Assembly (NCBI GenBank): GCA_030159075.1
Contig: BROG01000446.1
Coordinates: forward strand, 450,001 to 514,000
Length of the DNA: 64,000 bases
From: Atrina japonica
Lineage: Eukaryota; Mollusca; Bivalvia; Pterioida; Pinnidae
Direction: 5' to 3'
Shown here: positions 1-13,734 of the stretch, piece after piece
How positions within the stretch are numbered: position 1 is the stretch's first letter
How the letters are laid out: every line of letters starts with the position of its first letter
Notes under the pieces: model-generated
Told to the model about the DNA's origin: nothing
Seen by the model: the letters and a program-made list of their open reading frames with translations, nothing else
The model's database searches: none
Program-made: the position numbers and the translations under genes

Positions 1-2595
1 AAAAAGAGATATACACAGGCATGACAAAATTCTTAAATTCCTATATACATTGTAAACATTGCTTGAGAAACCCAGGTTTGGCACGTCTCAATTGCAATTT
101 ATTAATTCAAACTTACTGTTGTATATGAATACCACATTGGACTTGACCTTCTTGTAAGGTTTGATACTTGTGTATAGCTCTTATTTGTTATATTACATCA
201 ACTACAAATAATAAAAGTAGAGAATATCAAAATTATTCTTTGGTAAACTCAGCTATTGCCCGTTTATAGTCCCAACACGATTGAAACACAACCATATTTA
301 AAGCAACCCGCCTTTCCTTACCTCATAGTCTAGACAATATATACAGGTTTAAAATTGTTCCAAAATAACGTCTATTTAATCATACAGGTATACTAAGGTG
401 ACTATATTGTGAACTCATTTGAAATGTGATTTTGGATTTATACTAATTGCAAATATAAATGTTACATCACTTTGGAATACCGGTCTTCCTAAATTCAAAA
501 GGGGATTCCCTACTGGTATATGACGCAAATATGTTATATTTATGGACATACATCCGTGAGAGATCTAGGTTTAATGTTACAACAAGCAATTGGAATCGAT
601 ATTACGAATTTATTGATGAACTTTATTTACACGAGGTAAATGCAGTACTAACATTCCGCTGTTATATATATATAATACTTTGTTCATCTGGTATAACTAA
701 CAATATGACATGTTCGTTCATCTCTTTATCTTGTGCATTCAGTGATAAGAGAAGTGTAAATACACATCAATGACAACAAACGTAAATAATTGCGTAAATA
801 TATGTTTAGTTTTCATATTTATTCTTGATAATTTGTATACCAACGATGACATGGAATGGAGTCATTTTTACCTGTGGACGTTTTGTACAAACAAAAATAT
901 TCTATTTTTTATGTTATTCTAATTTTAGAATACATATTAGAATGTACATTTAAGATTCGTTCGATTGTTATCAAATAAATTATTATTTTTTGACAAGCTA
1001 TCATTTTATAGATTATGGGGCTATATTTCTACAAGCATTATCACCATGTTACAACGGTTCGGTTTTCCATGCAATTCATTTACAATCCTGTATACTCTTG
1101 AGTTATTATCATATCAATGAGAAACTTATGTAGCGTTACAAAGATTATTTGTGAGGGAGAAAATAATTGTTCGAATTATTAAACAATTACAATATCAATG
1201 TAACAGCCTCATAATTTTTTACAAAATAGAGTTTTATTCAAATGTCATTTGTACTTTTATAATACAAAAGAACACGTACACACCCTGAAGTTCAGGAGTG
1301 GTTGTGAACAAGCTGATAAAAATTTCATTATTCTGAAAATTGTAAAAATCGTTAACGAAGAATCGACAGCGGATACAGAGTTTGATTTATTACTTCTATA
1401 CTACACAGGGCTCGGTACACATGAGATATTTTTACTGGACAAAGACCATCTGAAATATATTACTGGTCAAAGTCTATGTGAAATATTTTACCGGACAAAG
1501 TCTATGTGAAAATTTTCCTTTGTCCGGTTCACTGTGCTTTGATGTTATAATACGCTGTTTTGTACTAATAAATAATTAAATGTATACACTTGTAATTAAT
1601 AAATCATTGTATATATAAATGTATATAACTTTGGAAAACCGGTCTTCCTAGATTAAAAAACCATCCCCTACTAGAATATAACGCAAATTTTTCTGGACAA
1701 ATATTCGTATGAGATCTAACTTGAATAATTTATTACAACAAGCAATATATTTATATATAGTAACAAAATGATCATATTATGTCTAACCTACAAAATATGA
1801 TACAAAACAACAATAAAACATGTTCTCTAATTCCAATATTCTGACCGACAATAATTACAATCCTTTCTTCGTGTTCAGTTTATGATTTTGGATGACATCG
1901 AACGAGGAACGATGAAATGCACCGGAAACGGATGATACTCGGAACTCTTTTTGCTTTTCATTGATCGTAATAAAAATAGAGAAGCTCCGAACAGGGGATG
2001 CATTACGAGAATAATTAATGCATGCGAGCGTAACAATATAACATATACAAAATGCATTCATAAATACATATGTTACATATATGTATGTATGTTTGCAAGA
2101 CTGACAATCTACGATTATACGGATGCCTGGACCTTGAGTAAACATTCCCTTACATTCCGACACACCTGCTATGAATCTACATAGCAAGGGGCATAACTCC
2201 TTGTGACTTCCGGTTTACACGATTCAACAAAACATTTAATTAAAAAAATCATAATGATCTAGTGGAAGTCGAGAGCTGTTGGTAACCGGTACTGGAACAT
2301 ACCTAAGATTTACAAAGTACTGATGGTGAAGTACGCGCACTGTATGAGAAGTGAACGTCACTGTTCTCTGAGATGATTACGTAATATCGAGGACCCGTAT
2401 CACGACAGGCTTTGCTCGTCAAGTAACTCTCTCTTGGTGTCAGTCCATTATAGCACAGTTTAAAATTACTGGCACTTCATTTACAACTGGTTATATCAAT
2501 GAACAACATTGATTTTCGTATAGAGAATTATCCTGGTAATTGTAATATACAGTATTAATCTCCAAGAGAGGTCTAGGAAACAACTCTGGAGAGCA
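1..2595. other. AT-rich intergenic DNA, no gene recognised
   Basis: Open frames are short, lack domain signatures and have no codon-bias contrast with their surroundings. Around 1433-1525 a segment with the core caaagtctatgtgaaa is repeated three times with small changes. A diverged long duplication is described separately. I see no RNA gene or convincing exon. Confidence 0.6.
455..1750 (+). repeat. Diverged direct duplication (455-595 and 1617-1750)
   Basis: The two segments share, in the same order, a block with ccggtcttccta, then ccctactggtata or ccctactagaata, then gacgcaaat or aacgcaaat, then gagatct, then ttacaacaagcaat. They lie about 1.16 kb apart in the same orientation. They are either two copies of one dispersed repeat or an old tandem duplication; the sequence does not decide which. 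Confidence 0.6.
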
Positions 2596-2599
2596 TTGA

Positions 2600-2695
2600 G
2601 CAAACACGGACGTCTGTGTTTCCAGAGGTGGAATCGGGTGCCATGGGGAGTAAGTGTCCCCTGCTGACCGGTCACACCATCGCGAGGCTACAATC
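2600..2695 (-). mobile_element. Family A Penelope-like element, 3' end fragment
   Basis: On the minus strand this carries the family A 3' untranslated signature: tgtgaccggtc, then gcttactcc-like sequence, ccatggcacc, and the block tttccagaggtccgtgtttg. The same signature follows the reverse transcriptase remnant near 10340-10545. No coding part is attached here. Confidence 0.7.
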
Positions 2696-3029
2696 AAATA
2701 TATATGAAATAAATAAATGAAGTTTTAACATTAACCGAAAACGTTGCAAAATATAAATTTAAGATTATTTTTATAATCGCTTTTTTTGCTAATTATTGAT
2801 TGTTGCTAATCGATATAAAGTAACGCTGATACCGTTAAGTGCTTTATTATCGCAATGTTGTAGTAACTGTAATGGTTGTACTAATAAACCATTGGAATGA
2901 CTGAATATGTGCGGTGAATTGAATCGTTTGGTATAAGTTTGTTTAAATTATTTTGCTGATTAAAACAAACCTTATAAACTGGACTGGTACCAGGTGAAGA
3001 TTTTTAAGTAGACAGGTCTGACAGGTGAA

Positions 3030-3895
3030 TATATGATTAACAGAACGACCTGCAGACGAGTGATAGAATATAGACAAGGAAGGTTCTATTAAAATATTTA
3101 CACAAACATCACTACGTAGTATAGGCGATAAAAAGAACGATCTGCAGACGAAGAGACCAAATACAGGAAAGGAAAGTTCTATTTATGGATTAACAGAAAT
3201 ATCAATACGTAATATAGGTGATAAACAGAACGACCTGCGGACGAGAAGACCAAGTACAGACAGGATAAGTCCTATAAATAGATTGCCAGAAAGATAACTA
3301 CGTAGTATAGGTGATAATCAGATCGACATACAGACAAGAAGACCAAGTACAGACAGGATAAGTTCTATAAATAGATTGCCAGAAAGATAACTACGTAGTA
3401 TAGGTGATAAACAGATCGACATACAGACAAGAAGACCAAGTACAGAAAGGATAAGTTCTATAAATAGATTACCAGAATGATAACTTCGTAGTAAAGGTGA
3501 TAAACAGAACGACATACAGACGAGGAGATCAAGTACAGACAGGATAAGTTCTATAAATAGATTACCAGAAAGATAATTATGTAGAATAGGTGATAAACAG
3601 AACGATTTGCAGACGAGGAGTTCAAGTACAGACAGACTAAGTTCTATAAATAGTTTGCCAGAAAGATAATTACGTAGTATAGGTGATAAACAGAACGACC
3701 TGCAGACGAGGAGATCGAGTAAAGACAGGTAAAGTTTTATGAATAGATTGACAGAAGGTAGCTACGAAGTATAGATGATAAAAGAACAACATGCGGACGA
3801 AGAGATCAAGTACAGAGAGGGCAAAAGATAGAAAGAAGAGTCAGATTGATAGATCTATAAATAAATTGACAGAAAGATATCTACGTTGTAAAGGT
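3030..3895 (+). repeat. Minisatellite, about nine copies of a unit of roughly 93 bp
   Basis: Units begin near 3041, 3130, 3222, 3315, 3409, 3502, 3595, 3688 and 3780. Each contains a variant of aacagaacgacctgcagacg, then caagtacagacaggataag, ttctataaatagattgccag and aactacgtagtataggtga. Outer copies are the most diverged and inner ones most alike, as expected of an array maintained by unequal exchange. The open frame on the minus strand across it is a repeat artefact. Confidence 0.9.
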
Positions 3896-4249
3896 GATCG
3901 TTAATCCTTGACATGTGTGATTTGTAATTCTCCGACTCTTGGGTGATACTTTTTGTATTAATTCACTACCTGGTATGTCTCTCCTACAATATCAATACAA
4001 TCTTATTTAGGTGATGAATATCATAGAATTGCTTACACAGAAATGTTTAAACATGCGTTCGAAGAAAAGAAAAGGATTATACTGGGACATATAAATGTTC
4101 ATCTCACATTATCTGTTATCAATCAAGCAAATAATAGTATAATGCCTGAATGTGACAATCAATCGGCTTTATCAAGCTGAATCAACATTTGACTTAAAAC
4201 CTACTTTTCCTTATTTTGGCCAGTCTTGAATGATTGCCCACTCAGGCCT

Positions 4250-5115
4250 TAGTAAATGTACCTATTAATATATTTTCCCGATGCTTGACAAATCTCATAG
4301 CAACAATATATGAATTGGCATTGCCTTATTAAAATAAAAGTTTCTAGTGGACAACATGTTCGTGATTTTTGCGAGAAAGGTTTTCCTGCAGATAATCGGC
4401 ACTCCAATGGGTACCAATTATGCCTCTGACCTAGGAGATCATATGACACGAAATTTATACAGTCTCTGCTCTCCACAGGAAAGAGACAGCTGGCACCTCG
4501 GTTCAGTTTCACCTACAGGTATATCGAATAAGTGACCGACTAAGATAATCCGGTTGGGGAAGACGGTCTACTTCACACCTCCCTTATGACAAACATGACG
4601 ATTTCATTTGCATATCAAGGAATTTCCGTTCCTGAGTAGTAATATCTCGTCTTCTCCTGCCTATGGTGTTTTTATTTCTCAACTCGTATGTTATACTAGG
4701 GCATGCTCCTCTGAAGAATGTTTTATTCTGAGGGCCAAAATGACTCGCCTATAAACTACTCACACAGGGATACGTTGAAATCGACACTATGGGAATTTTA
4801 TGGTAGATATAGGGATCTTGTTAAACAGTATGAAATCCCTTACTCATGAATGTAAGATAGTAATTCGGAGTACGGCCATACAGAGTGGTTTCCATTCGAC
4901 ATTCAGCTAAAGCTGAATTTTTTACTGACGTTTTCACCGAACTGGAGGGGTTTCCATTGGGCTTTTGTGACGGGTGCGATATGCTAACACCTTGTCCAAT
5001 CCTGTTAGGGATTACTATTTGTTTTACGTGTTGAAACCGTATTAATATCTTAATTGTAGTATTCTAATGGAGTTTGGAGTTTCGAATATCCATTGGTACT
5101 TCTTTATTATATTTT
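4250..5115 (+). mobile_element. Family B Penelope-like element, decayed 3' half
   Basis: In scattered plus-strand frames it shows reverse transcriptase motif B (T-P-M-G-T-N-Y-A near 4396-4425), then the conserved C-terminal region of these enzymes near 4690-4850, and a 3' tail at 4900-5115. The tail matches those at 16905-17205, 20640-20780 and, reversed, 26220-26460 and 32280-32450. Many frameshifts and stops make it inactive. Assignment to a Penelope-like family is by motif style; family B is told from family A by its tail. Confidence 0.7.
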
Positions 5116-7955
5116 AAATAGATCGATCATCAAAGTCGATGTTTTTGATATCACTCCCTATTTTATGACGTTATAATATTTACTTACAAAGTCATGCATT
5201 TTGACGTCATGTCATGATAAGACGGATAATATCACATGCACTTGTATGGATTTTATTCGGATAAAACCCATTGATGCATTAATAGTTGTTCGCATTATTC
5301 TCTGTAGCATTTGGGTCAATATGAAAATAACATTAATTGTCTTCATGTTGAAGTTAACAGCTATAAATTACAATATATCACGTCGCTGACGTAATTATCC
5401 TTGTTTCCACCAATATTTTACGTGACACCAGGAATCAAGATGTTAATAGCAATCAGCTAAACACATGTTTCAAACAAAGCAATGAGGAAATTTCATGTTG
5501 ATTAATGATAAATTTAGCAGAAATAAAGGAAATATTTAATCATAAACAAAAGCAAAATGACAACGGTTTTCAGAAGAAAGGAAAAACTGGCATATTCATT
5601 TCAAAGAGCAATTTCCTAAGCTTGATGACTATTTTGGCCAACAATCTTCCAGTACTATGGTTTAGATATACTTGAGCTATGTAAATATTATTAACAATAT
5701 TAATGTTATAGTATTACAAAATAGGCCAAAACAAATGCTGAAGGCGATCTTTTTTGTCTATTTGGTGTATAAAGGTCAGGAATATTGTAGAAGAAAGTAG
5801 TAAGAAAATTTAAACCGAAACACAATTTGCATCTGGCATAAATAGGAAAGGTTTCAGTTACAGACACCCAAAAGTTTGATATTTCGTATCGTTCTATTCA
5901 AACCACATGTCTATAAATATTACTAACAATATCAAAGTAATAGCTTTACAAAAGAGGCCAAATCAAAAGCTTAAGACCATGGTTTCTGTCAACAAAACTT
6001 CATCAGTTGAATATGCGCTTCTGGTCTAAACACTGCACCATGAACCATATACAATGAAATTACAAATGACCTGTTTATACTGAATGGAAAATAAAACAAA
6101 ACAAAACAAATAAAAATACAATATTTCAAGGGTATATATAGAGTATATTTGCCAAATGATTTTGAATAACACGTATATTCCACATTTCATTCATATTTCA
6201 ATGTCAGAAATAAATTCAAATTCGAACGAAAAAGAGGGGTTTATGTCTTTTATATCATCTCGATTGAAACGTTACTTATGTTTTTAGTTAGGGTAATCTT
6301 TTTATAGAAGAGGGAAGGCACAGACAAGACCGGTAAGTATTAATTAATTTAAGATACAGGCGATTAAAACCAGGCAGGTGTGTCGCATTATCAATGTAAA
6401 CAATGAGAACTGTCTTATCTTCTCGTTTTTATATATAGTTATAAATAGGGCGCAGCCACCTTTGGCTTTAAGTCTTTTGTTTGGCCATATTTCCTGGTAT
6501 ATCCCAAAATTACCATGTTTTGATGAAAATAATAAATAAAATAGATCAAAATATCGATCGGTTATGGGCAAGGCACACTTAGATGCTCCTGTCCACAAGT
6601 ACCTGTGATTACATCCTGTGAGGCTACGCAATAAATATGTATTCTTCTGCCTCAAACGACGTAATACACGTTATTCAAATATTCTATTTATTGCATTTTT
6701 TTCCAATTCCGGTTCGGTACCTGACGTTTTGTAGGGTCTACAAGTCTTTGTTTCGTGAAATGTATACAAACCACTTCATGTTTTGATTGAAAAGCATCAC
6801 TCCGCTACTAAGAAAATAGTGCATTCATACTCGTACACGGAAAATAGACGCTAATGGATTAAAAAAAAACTATTGAAATAGCAGAAACAAATTTCTTTCA
6901 AATTCCAATTCATATAATATTTCATGTTCTTTTAAACATGAATTTTTAAATATACCTTGAAAATAAAACACTGGCGTATGAAATAAAAACAATTTTCAAG
7001 TGAACGAAAAGAAAACCCACGAGGCGAGACGGGGCAAAGCTGTTAGATGCAATGTTCTGTTGACGTATGAAAAATGACCAGTCAAAATTTACTCGCTATC
7101 AGAAGAATCGGATATGAGTTTTGTTCTCTCGTATGATTGATTGATAACGCTTGTTGATTTACTGGATGTTTGAGACCGAGGTATCAGTAGGCCAAATGTG
7201 ACGTTGACTTTGTGATGTCGTCGTGAAGCCTGAATATGATGTTAGTGTCTCACCCGCTTTTTGTGTGTTTGTGTTACCCACTTTCCGTAACACCTGTTTG
7301 TTGGGTTTTTTCGGGTCTATGTGGGTATCGTGAGACACTTTCGGGTGCTTCCCATATGTTTTATATTCTGTGTCAATTTGACTGTCCTAATGAGGTTTGT
7401 GTTTAATCTATAAAAGAGGAGAAGAGCAGCAATGTAAAATTTACAAGATTCTTTGGAAACAATTATCGAAGTCTTTGTACATATAAAAACACTAAAAATA
7501 ACATGGTCTCATTAAACAAAATAAGTACCATATTATAAAGAAATGTAATGTAACAGAAATTTGTAATCAAAGTAAATTTCAAATACATGTACTATTATTA
7601 TTATCGAGTTGACGAAAGCATGATTTACATGCAATATAAGTGATTAAATTTTCTACAAAACTGAAGGAAAACGTTGTAGATTTTTCAATCAATAATGCTA
7701 TCTCTGGGAATAAATCTAAACTACAGAAATATAACATAAATCTAATGTTATTTCTATAAACCAATACCATTCGCTTGCAAAGTTTCAAGATAAGAAAGTT
7801 TGTGAAAGTAATATTTGCTTCGCTTAACGTCCGATTTGAAAATCTACAATATATACAACTAAGGGGCTCTAAATAAAAGAGTACCTGGTCATCTATTCGA
7901 GATTTATAAGGGGATAACCAAATACTCTATCGACATTTCAACTCCCCTGACCATT
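5116..7955. other. Intergenic DNA with family C fragments and CRE-like sites
   Basis: Two partial family C repeats lie near 5670-5760 and 5920-6030 (aaca-atatca, ttacaaaa-aggcca, then ttctgtcaa and cttcatcagttgaa). CRE-like octamers occur at 5166-5173, 5202-5209 (perfect tgacgtca) and 5387-5394. Short open frames on both strands resemble nothing I recognise. No gene is supported. Confidence 0.6.
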
Positions 7956-7959
7956 CCAT

Positions 7960-10545
7960 CTTGTCTATGAGAGTGCGTATAATTGAATAAATATACCACT
8001 GGACCAACAATCCCACCTTGAGTACCCCCTTCCGTAGACCACGTGAAGAATTTTGGATTAAACAGCTTGGCACTACATATCCCTATGGATGTAACGATAA
8101 TATCCAAAGTGTAGACAATCTATCAAGCCCAATGTGTAATAGTATTAATGTGATGGAACTTTTTAATTTTAACGTAAGGCGTAAACGAAGTCACGGACAT
8201 CGTTCATACAACCGACCCTACATACATGATGTAACTTTTTCATCTCTTTTAACTTACGTTAACAAAACATTGGGTCTTCATCACATTCGCAGCAATCTTT
8301 AATCTGTTCCTTTTACAATTTTTAATAAACTTTTTCAGGAAGCAAGAATGAACCCCTACACGGATTCTTCAACCCCAGAATACATACTGAACTACGTTAT
8401 GATGGACATCGCTTATCACAGACTGTTTAAGCCTGCGCGCATTACAAGCGATGACTGTTCTGAACATAAACGTCTTTTCCTTAAGCTTAAATTTACAAAT
8501 AAAGGCATAGACACTTTAACATTGGCAATTTTCTAAAATCACAAAAAGTTCAGTCCTGTATTCCACCATAATTGATGACCACGCCTTGCATTTCATATAG
8601 CTTATACACCTAGCATCTCATTAAGCTATTCAATTACAAACAGGTTTTGCAGTGCCTGGACATCAACCATCTTCTACACAACACTGCCACATGTTCATGT
8701 CCTTTATCTCCTTTCAAATACAATCCTATTGGGCATGTCATCACCGGCGACGTTTCTGTTGTTGAAGATGAAAGCCTCAAAAATATTATTTTAAGGGGCC
8801 CTAAATACATGGAAGCCCGATTATGCCAGGCGATGGGCCAAACACGAAGACGTAGAACCAGACACATTGCCTGAATGGCTAAAAGCCATACGATGGTTGA
8901 TAAATTCTCATATTCGAAAACTTAAAGGGACTATGAAAACACGTTATCCCTCTGTATTCAGTGATTCAGAAGTAGTAACTGAACTGGATAGATTAAATGA
9001 CCAATATGTACTGGTACCAGCAGACAAAAATCTCAAATAATATAGTTTTTATTTGTAAGGCACATTACTATAATTGTTTATTAGAAGAACTTGGGTTTAA
9101 TACGAAGTCTGGAAATCCTACATACACATTTAGCTCACTTTCAAAGGACGAGATCCTTCAAAGTCAACTGTCCGTATTACGCTCATTTGATATACCTATA
9201 ACGGATACCGATTTTGAGCTACCATATTTATATTGGATACCTAAACTTCATAAAACCCCATATAAGCAAAGATACATAGCAGGATCCAGCAAATGTTCTA
9301 CCCAACATTTATCTTTACTCCTTACCAAGATATTGACAGCCGTTAATGACAAACTTCAACAATAATGTATAGTTGCTAATCCAGAAGCGGTGTAAATCAG
9401 GTGTGGATACTAAAATATTCTAAACAGCTTTTAGAAAATTTGAAGGCACACACTTTCTCTCGAATTCACAGTATCAAAACTTATGACTTCTCTACTCTTT
9501 ACACAATTATTTCACATAAAAAATTGAAAGAAAGACTTTTTAGAATCATAGACTTAAAGTGGTACTAGAAAATTAAAATATCTAGTGATTGGCTATCAGG
9601 ATACTTATTTTGTCCAACACCACTCTGATTCTACACATAAATACACTGAAGTTATTATATAAAAAAAAAACATGCTGGAATTTCTAATAGACAATATATT
9701 TGTAATGTTCGGAGACGTGGTTTTTCAACAAACTGTAGGCATTCCTATGGGAACCCCTTTATTTGCCGACCTGTTCCTTTATTCATACGAAGCAGACTTC
9801 ATTCAGAAACTGCTAAATTAAAAGAAAAAAAAGTTAGCTGTGTCCATTAATCTGAATTTAGATATATCGACGACGTTTTGTCAATTAATAATGACAATTT
9901 TCATACATATGTCAATGCGATATATCCAAGCGAACTAAAAACTAAAGATACAACATAATCAAGCACACACGCTTCATATTTAGACATTTTACTTAATATA
10001 GACACAAACGGGAAATTAGCAACTAAGCTATAAGACAAACGCGATGATTTCGGCTTTCCCATCGTAAATTTTCCACATTTAAGTAGCAATATCCCTCAGT
10101 CATCCGCATATGGATTTTATATTTCACAAATGATCCGATATGCCAATATATGTACAACATATGAAGATTTCATATACAGAGGTAAACTACTCACTGACAA
10201 ATTATTGACACAGGGATATCGAAAACCGCGTTTCATGTCAACGTTTCGCAAATTTTACGGTCTGTATAATAGTCTTGTTTGCAATTACTCTGTTTAACTG
10301 GGTGAAATGTTGAGTTGCCTTTTAGTTGGTGGTTGTTGAGACGTCTGTACAAATTGTGACGAGGATTCACTCCTCACGTATTTCATTGGACTTGACTGTG
10401 GACTCACGGCGGGTGTGACCGGTCGACAAGGGATGCTTACTCCTCCATGGCACCTGATCCCTTGTTTGTCCATGTTTACCGGATTTGTATCTATATCCTG
10501 GACATTCTATTGATTTATACATTGGTATCTTAGATTTTTGTTATA
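7960..10545 (+). mobile_element. Family A Penelope-like element, longest copy, Naiad-like permuted layout
   Basis: Decayed retroelement read on the plus strand. At 8018-8300 the frame has R-E-E-F-W-I and T-Y-P-Y-G, the ending typical of the GIY-YIG-type endonuclease of Penelope-like elements, here before the reverse transcriptase. The RT region follows: 8640-8880 and 8880-9040 (N-terminal, several frames), 9060-9365 (intact stretch with P-Y-L-Y-W-I-P-K-L-H-K), motif A near 9480, motif B (G-I-P-M-G-T) near 9735-9760, motif C region near 9865, and the C-terminal domain to about 10320. A 3' untranslated tail ends near 10545. Numerous stops and frameshifts: no function is left. An endonuclease ahead of RT is the hallmark of the Naiad clade; that placement is inference. 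Confidence 0.8.
8997..9365 (+). pseudogene. Reverse transcriptase fragment of family A element
   Basis: The longest open piece of the family A reverse transcriptase, about 120 codons, covering the finger region upstream of catalytic motif A. It contains the conserved run P-Y-L-Y-W-I-P-K-L-H-K followed by R-Y-I-A-G-S and a serine/threonine-rich stretch, matching the reversed copy at 12641-12952 closely. It is stopped just before motif A; the next segments of the enzyme continue in other frames. It is a remnant, not a working gene. Confidence 0.75.
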
Positions 10546-11860
10546 CATAAGTATGTGACCCCAAATTAAAAGATGCATATTTCAAAGTACACTAACACTG
10601 AAATTATGAAATAAAGAATGTTCGTTGTAACGGGGAAATATGGATATGAAATAATCAAATATGTATAACTTATAATTTTTTGAAAATTAGATACATACCT
10701 ATAAAAAGGCGAAGAACGGCAATGTAAAAATGACAAGTTTATTCTTTGGACGCAATCATCGAAGTGAAGCGTAACGTCCAACTCTTGTATATCGTAAAAA
10801 ATCAGTTCTAAAAAATAACCAATCTTAATTTCTACAGCTGCGTAATGATTCAAAAATATTAACAATTAACGCATGTTAATAAAATAAAATGTGTGAGACG
10901 ACTTTCTGCCGCCGGACATTAACTTGAGTTAAAAAGATTTTCAGGTATGACACCTGGAATTTATAGTTAAATGGTCGTCCCGCGGGACAAGAAAGAAAAT
11001 GCCTACATCAAAGTTTAAACGGATTAACTCGGAGACACCAGTAATGCATCTGACTTGATCATTCAGAAAAGAAATCATGCTGTTGCAGTTACAAAAATCA
11101 AGATTCATATGTATTTTCTATAATATCATAAATAAAATATTTTGGAAATAAAAACAAACTAAAATGAAATGCATCATACCAAAATATATTATTAATCAAT
11201 AAATGTCGACCATGTCGATAACTGGAAAAAAATTGTATAAAAATAGAAATTTAAACTTTATATGGATTGAATCCTAACAAGTGATAAGAAAATGTTAATT
11301 TTTGTTTTAAATTAAAATTTCTAAAATTAGTAATATTTTCAGTGCTACATTAGCCTAACTAGTGCCTGAAATGTGCCATTACCAGAGAACCCCTGGTAAG
11401 GACCATTGATTATATGATATATCAGTTTTATGCCTCCATAGTGTGTAGATCTACGAGATCGATCACCGTGTTATTCAACTTATTGCGAACAGCCGATTGT
11501 TGTCTGGCCGACATATTTCCACTAGGCCTAGTGGCAGTGTTGGTAGGCCAAGCGACGCTGCTTTATTATAATTAGTCCTAGTTGAACTTGAAGATCAAAC
11601 TTGAGAGGTTTTCAAACACCGCTCAGGATTCATTTTGCTATAGTTATCTAATAAACTGCAGATAAACTTCTTATTTCAATCGAAATAATATCGACTTTAT
11701 TTTGTATTACTTAGACTGTTCGCAAAATACAGGTCATACGCCAGCAGCCATACGTGTCGTAGCATTACTCTGAAAACTACATGGTTTGATAGATCGGTAC
11801 AAAATGTAATTTTATTCAGATATATTTCCCAAAGGAGATAACTTTGATGAAACAAGAAAA
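10546..11860. other. AT-rich intergenic DNA, nothing recognised
   Basis: No long frame, no RNA gene and no member of the repeat families described elsewhere. A short inverted pair, ttaccag and ctggtaa, lies near 11378-11400. Confidence 0.5.
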
Positions 11861-11864
11861 ATAT

Positions 11865-13390
11865 AAACAATCTCAGATACCAAAGTATAAATCTTTAGGA
11901 TGTCCAGGATATAGATACAAATCTGATAAAAATGGACAAACACGGACCTCTAGAAACCAAGAGGTGGGATCAGGTGCCATGGAGGACCGGTCATGCCTAC
12001 CGTGAGTCCACAATCCAGTCCAAATGAAATACGTGAGGAACGAATCCTCGTCACAATTGGTACAGACGTATCAACAAACGACAACGAAAAGGCAACTCAA
12101 CATTTCACTTAGTGAAACAGAGTAATCGCAAACAAGACTATCATACCGACCGTAAAATTTGCGGCATGTTGAAATCAAATGCGGTTTTCGATATCTTTGT
12201 GTCAATTATTTGTCAGTGAGTAGTTAACATCTGTATATGAAATGTCCATATGTTGAACACGGATCATCTGTGAAGTATATGTCTAAGTATGAAGCGTATA
12301 TGCTTGATTCTGTTGTATCTTTATCTCTAGTTCGTTGGGTGGTAGGTATATCTAAATGTCAAATTAAAGGACATCGCTAGCTTTTTCTTCTTTTGATTCA
12401 GCAGCTTCTTAATGAGATCTGCTTCGTATGAATAAAGGAACAGGTCGGCCAATAAAGGAGCACAATTGGTTCCCATAGGAATGTCGACAGTTTTGAAAGA
12501 CCGGCTCTTTCTTTAAATTTTGTATGTGGAATCTTTGTGTAAATAGTAGAGAAATCGTATGTTTTGATACTATGAATTTGAGAAAAAATGTGTGCCTTTA
12601 AAGTTTGTAAAAGTTGTTTAGAACTTTTTAGTATCCACATCTAATTTAAACCGCTTCTGGAATAAGCTACTGTACAGTATTGTTGAAGTTTCTCCTTAAC
12701 GGCTGTCAATATCTTGGTAAGGAGTAAAGATAAAGGTTTGGTAGAACATTTGTTGGATCCTGCTATGTATCTTTGCTTATATGGTCTTTTATTAAGTTTA
12801 GGTATCCAATATAAATACGGTAGCTCAAAATCGGTATCCGTTGTAGGTAAATCAATTGAGCGTAATACGGACAGTTTATTTTGAAGGATCTCGTCCTTTT
12901 GAAAGTGAACTAAATGTGTATGTAGGATTTTCAGAATTTGTATTAAACCCAATGTTTTCTAATAAACAATTATAGTAATGTGTCTTACAAATAAAAACTA
13001 TATTATTTTAGGTGTTGTCTGCTGGGACCAGTACATATTGGTCATGTATTCTATCCAGTACAGTTACTACTTCTGGATCACTAAATACAGAGGAATAATG
13101 TGTTTTCAATTTTCCTTTAAATTTTCTTATACGACATTTCATCAACCATCGTACAACTTTTAGCCATTCAGACAAAGTGTCTGGTTTCACGGCTTCATAT
13201 TTATCCCATCGTCTGGCATAATCTTTGACAGAATGCATAACTAAACTAAAATTCTGACGCCAATTAAAGAAACGGGCTTCGCAGTATTTAGGATCTCTTA
13301 AGATAAGATTTTTGAGGTTTCCATTTTCAACAATAGGAACGTCGCCGGTAATGACATGCCCAAAAGTAGTCCCAAAAAGCATTTTCATTG
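11865..13390 (-). mobile_element. Family A Penelope-like element, minus-strand copy with internal deletion
   Basis: Reading the minus strand from 13388 down: the RT N-terminal region (13008-13388, one open frame), the finger region (12641-12952, P-Y-L-Y-W-I-P-K-L), motif A region with Y-D-F-S-T (12398-12640), motif B region with many frame changes near 12420-12480, part of the motif C region, then a jump to the C-terminal end near 12130-12260 and the 3' tail ending near 11865. The tail has tccaatgaaatacgtgagg and the aagtataaatctttaggatgtcc block. Compared with the 7960-10545 copy, several hundred bases between motif C and the C-terminus are missing. Confidence 0.8.
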
Positions 13391-13734
13391 GCTATTGAAA
13401 AGTACAGCAGTTTGCATTTACTTTGCACTGAGTATGATTTTCACTAAAAAAATATCAATAAAAATATCAATTTTGTTTAATTGATAAATCCATTTAATTG
13501 ACGTGATGACTATCGTCATATTTCCACATTCAAGGAGTAAAACCCTTCATACAGTGTTTATATATCTCATATGATCTGATATGTCAGGGTTATTAAGCAA
13601 CTGCAATATTAACATCAAAGCTATTTCTAAGAGTTTTGTTCACTTCAATGGAATTGTGTGTGCCTGTGATAATCTTACAATAAATAATTTATGTAAACTC
13701 CCAAGTTCAAGTGTGGTTGTGGACACCCTAGTTA

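Noticed and set aside
3030..3895. CRISPR-like regular repeats
   Set aside because: Units are contiguous 93-bp tandem copies without distinct spacers, in eukaryotic DNA: a minisatellite.
7244..7343. Possible terminator or MITE from gtgtctcac/gtgagacac
   Set aside because: Only nine bases pair over a long loop, with no other terminal signal.
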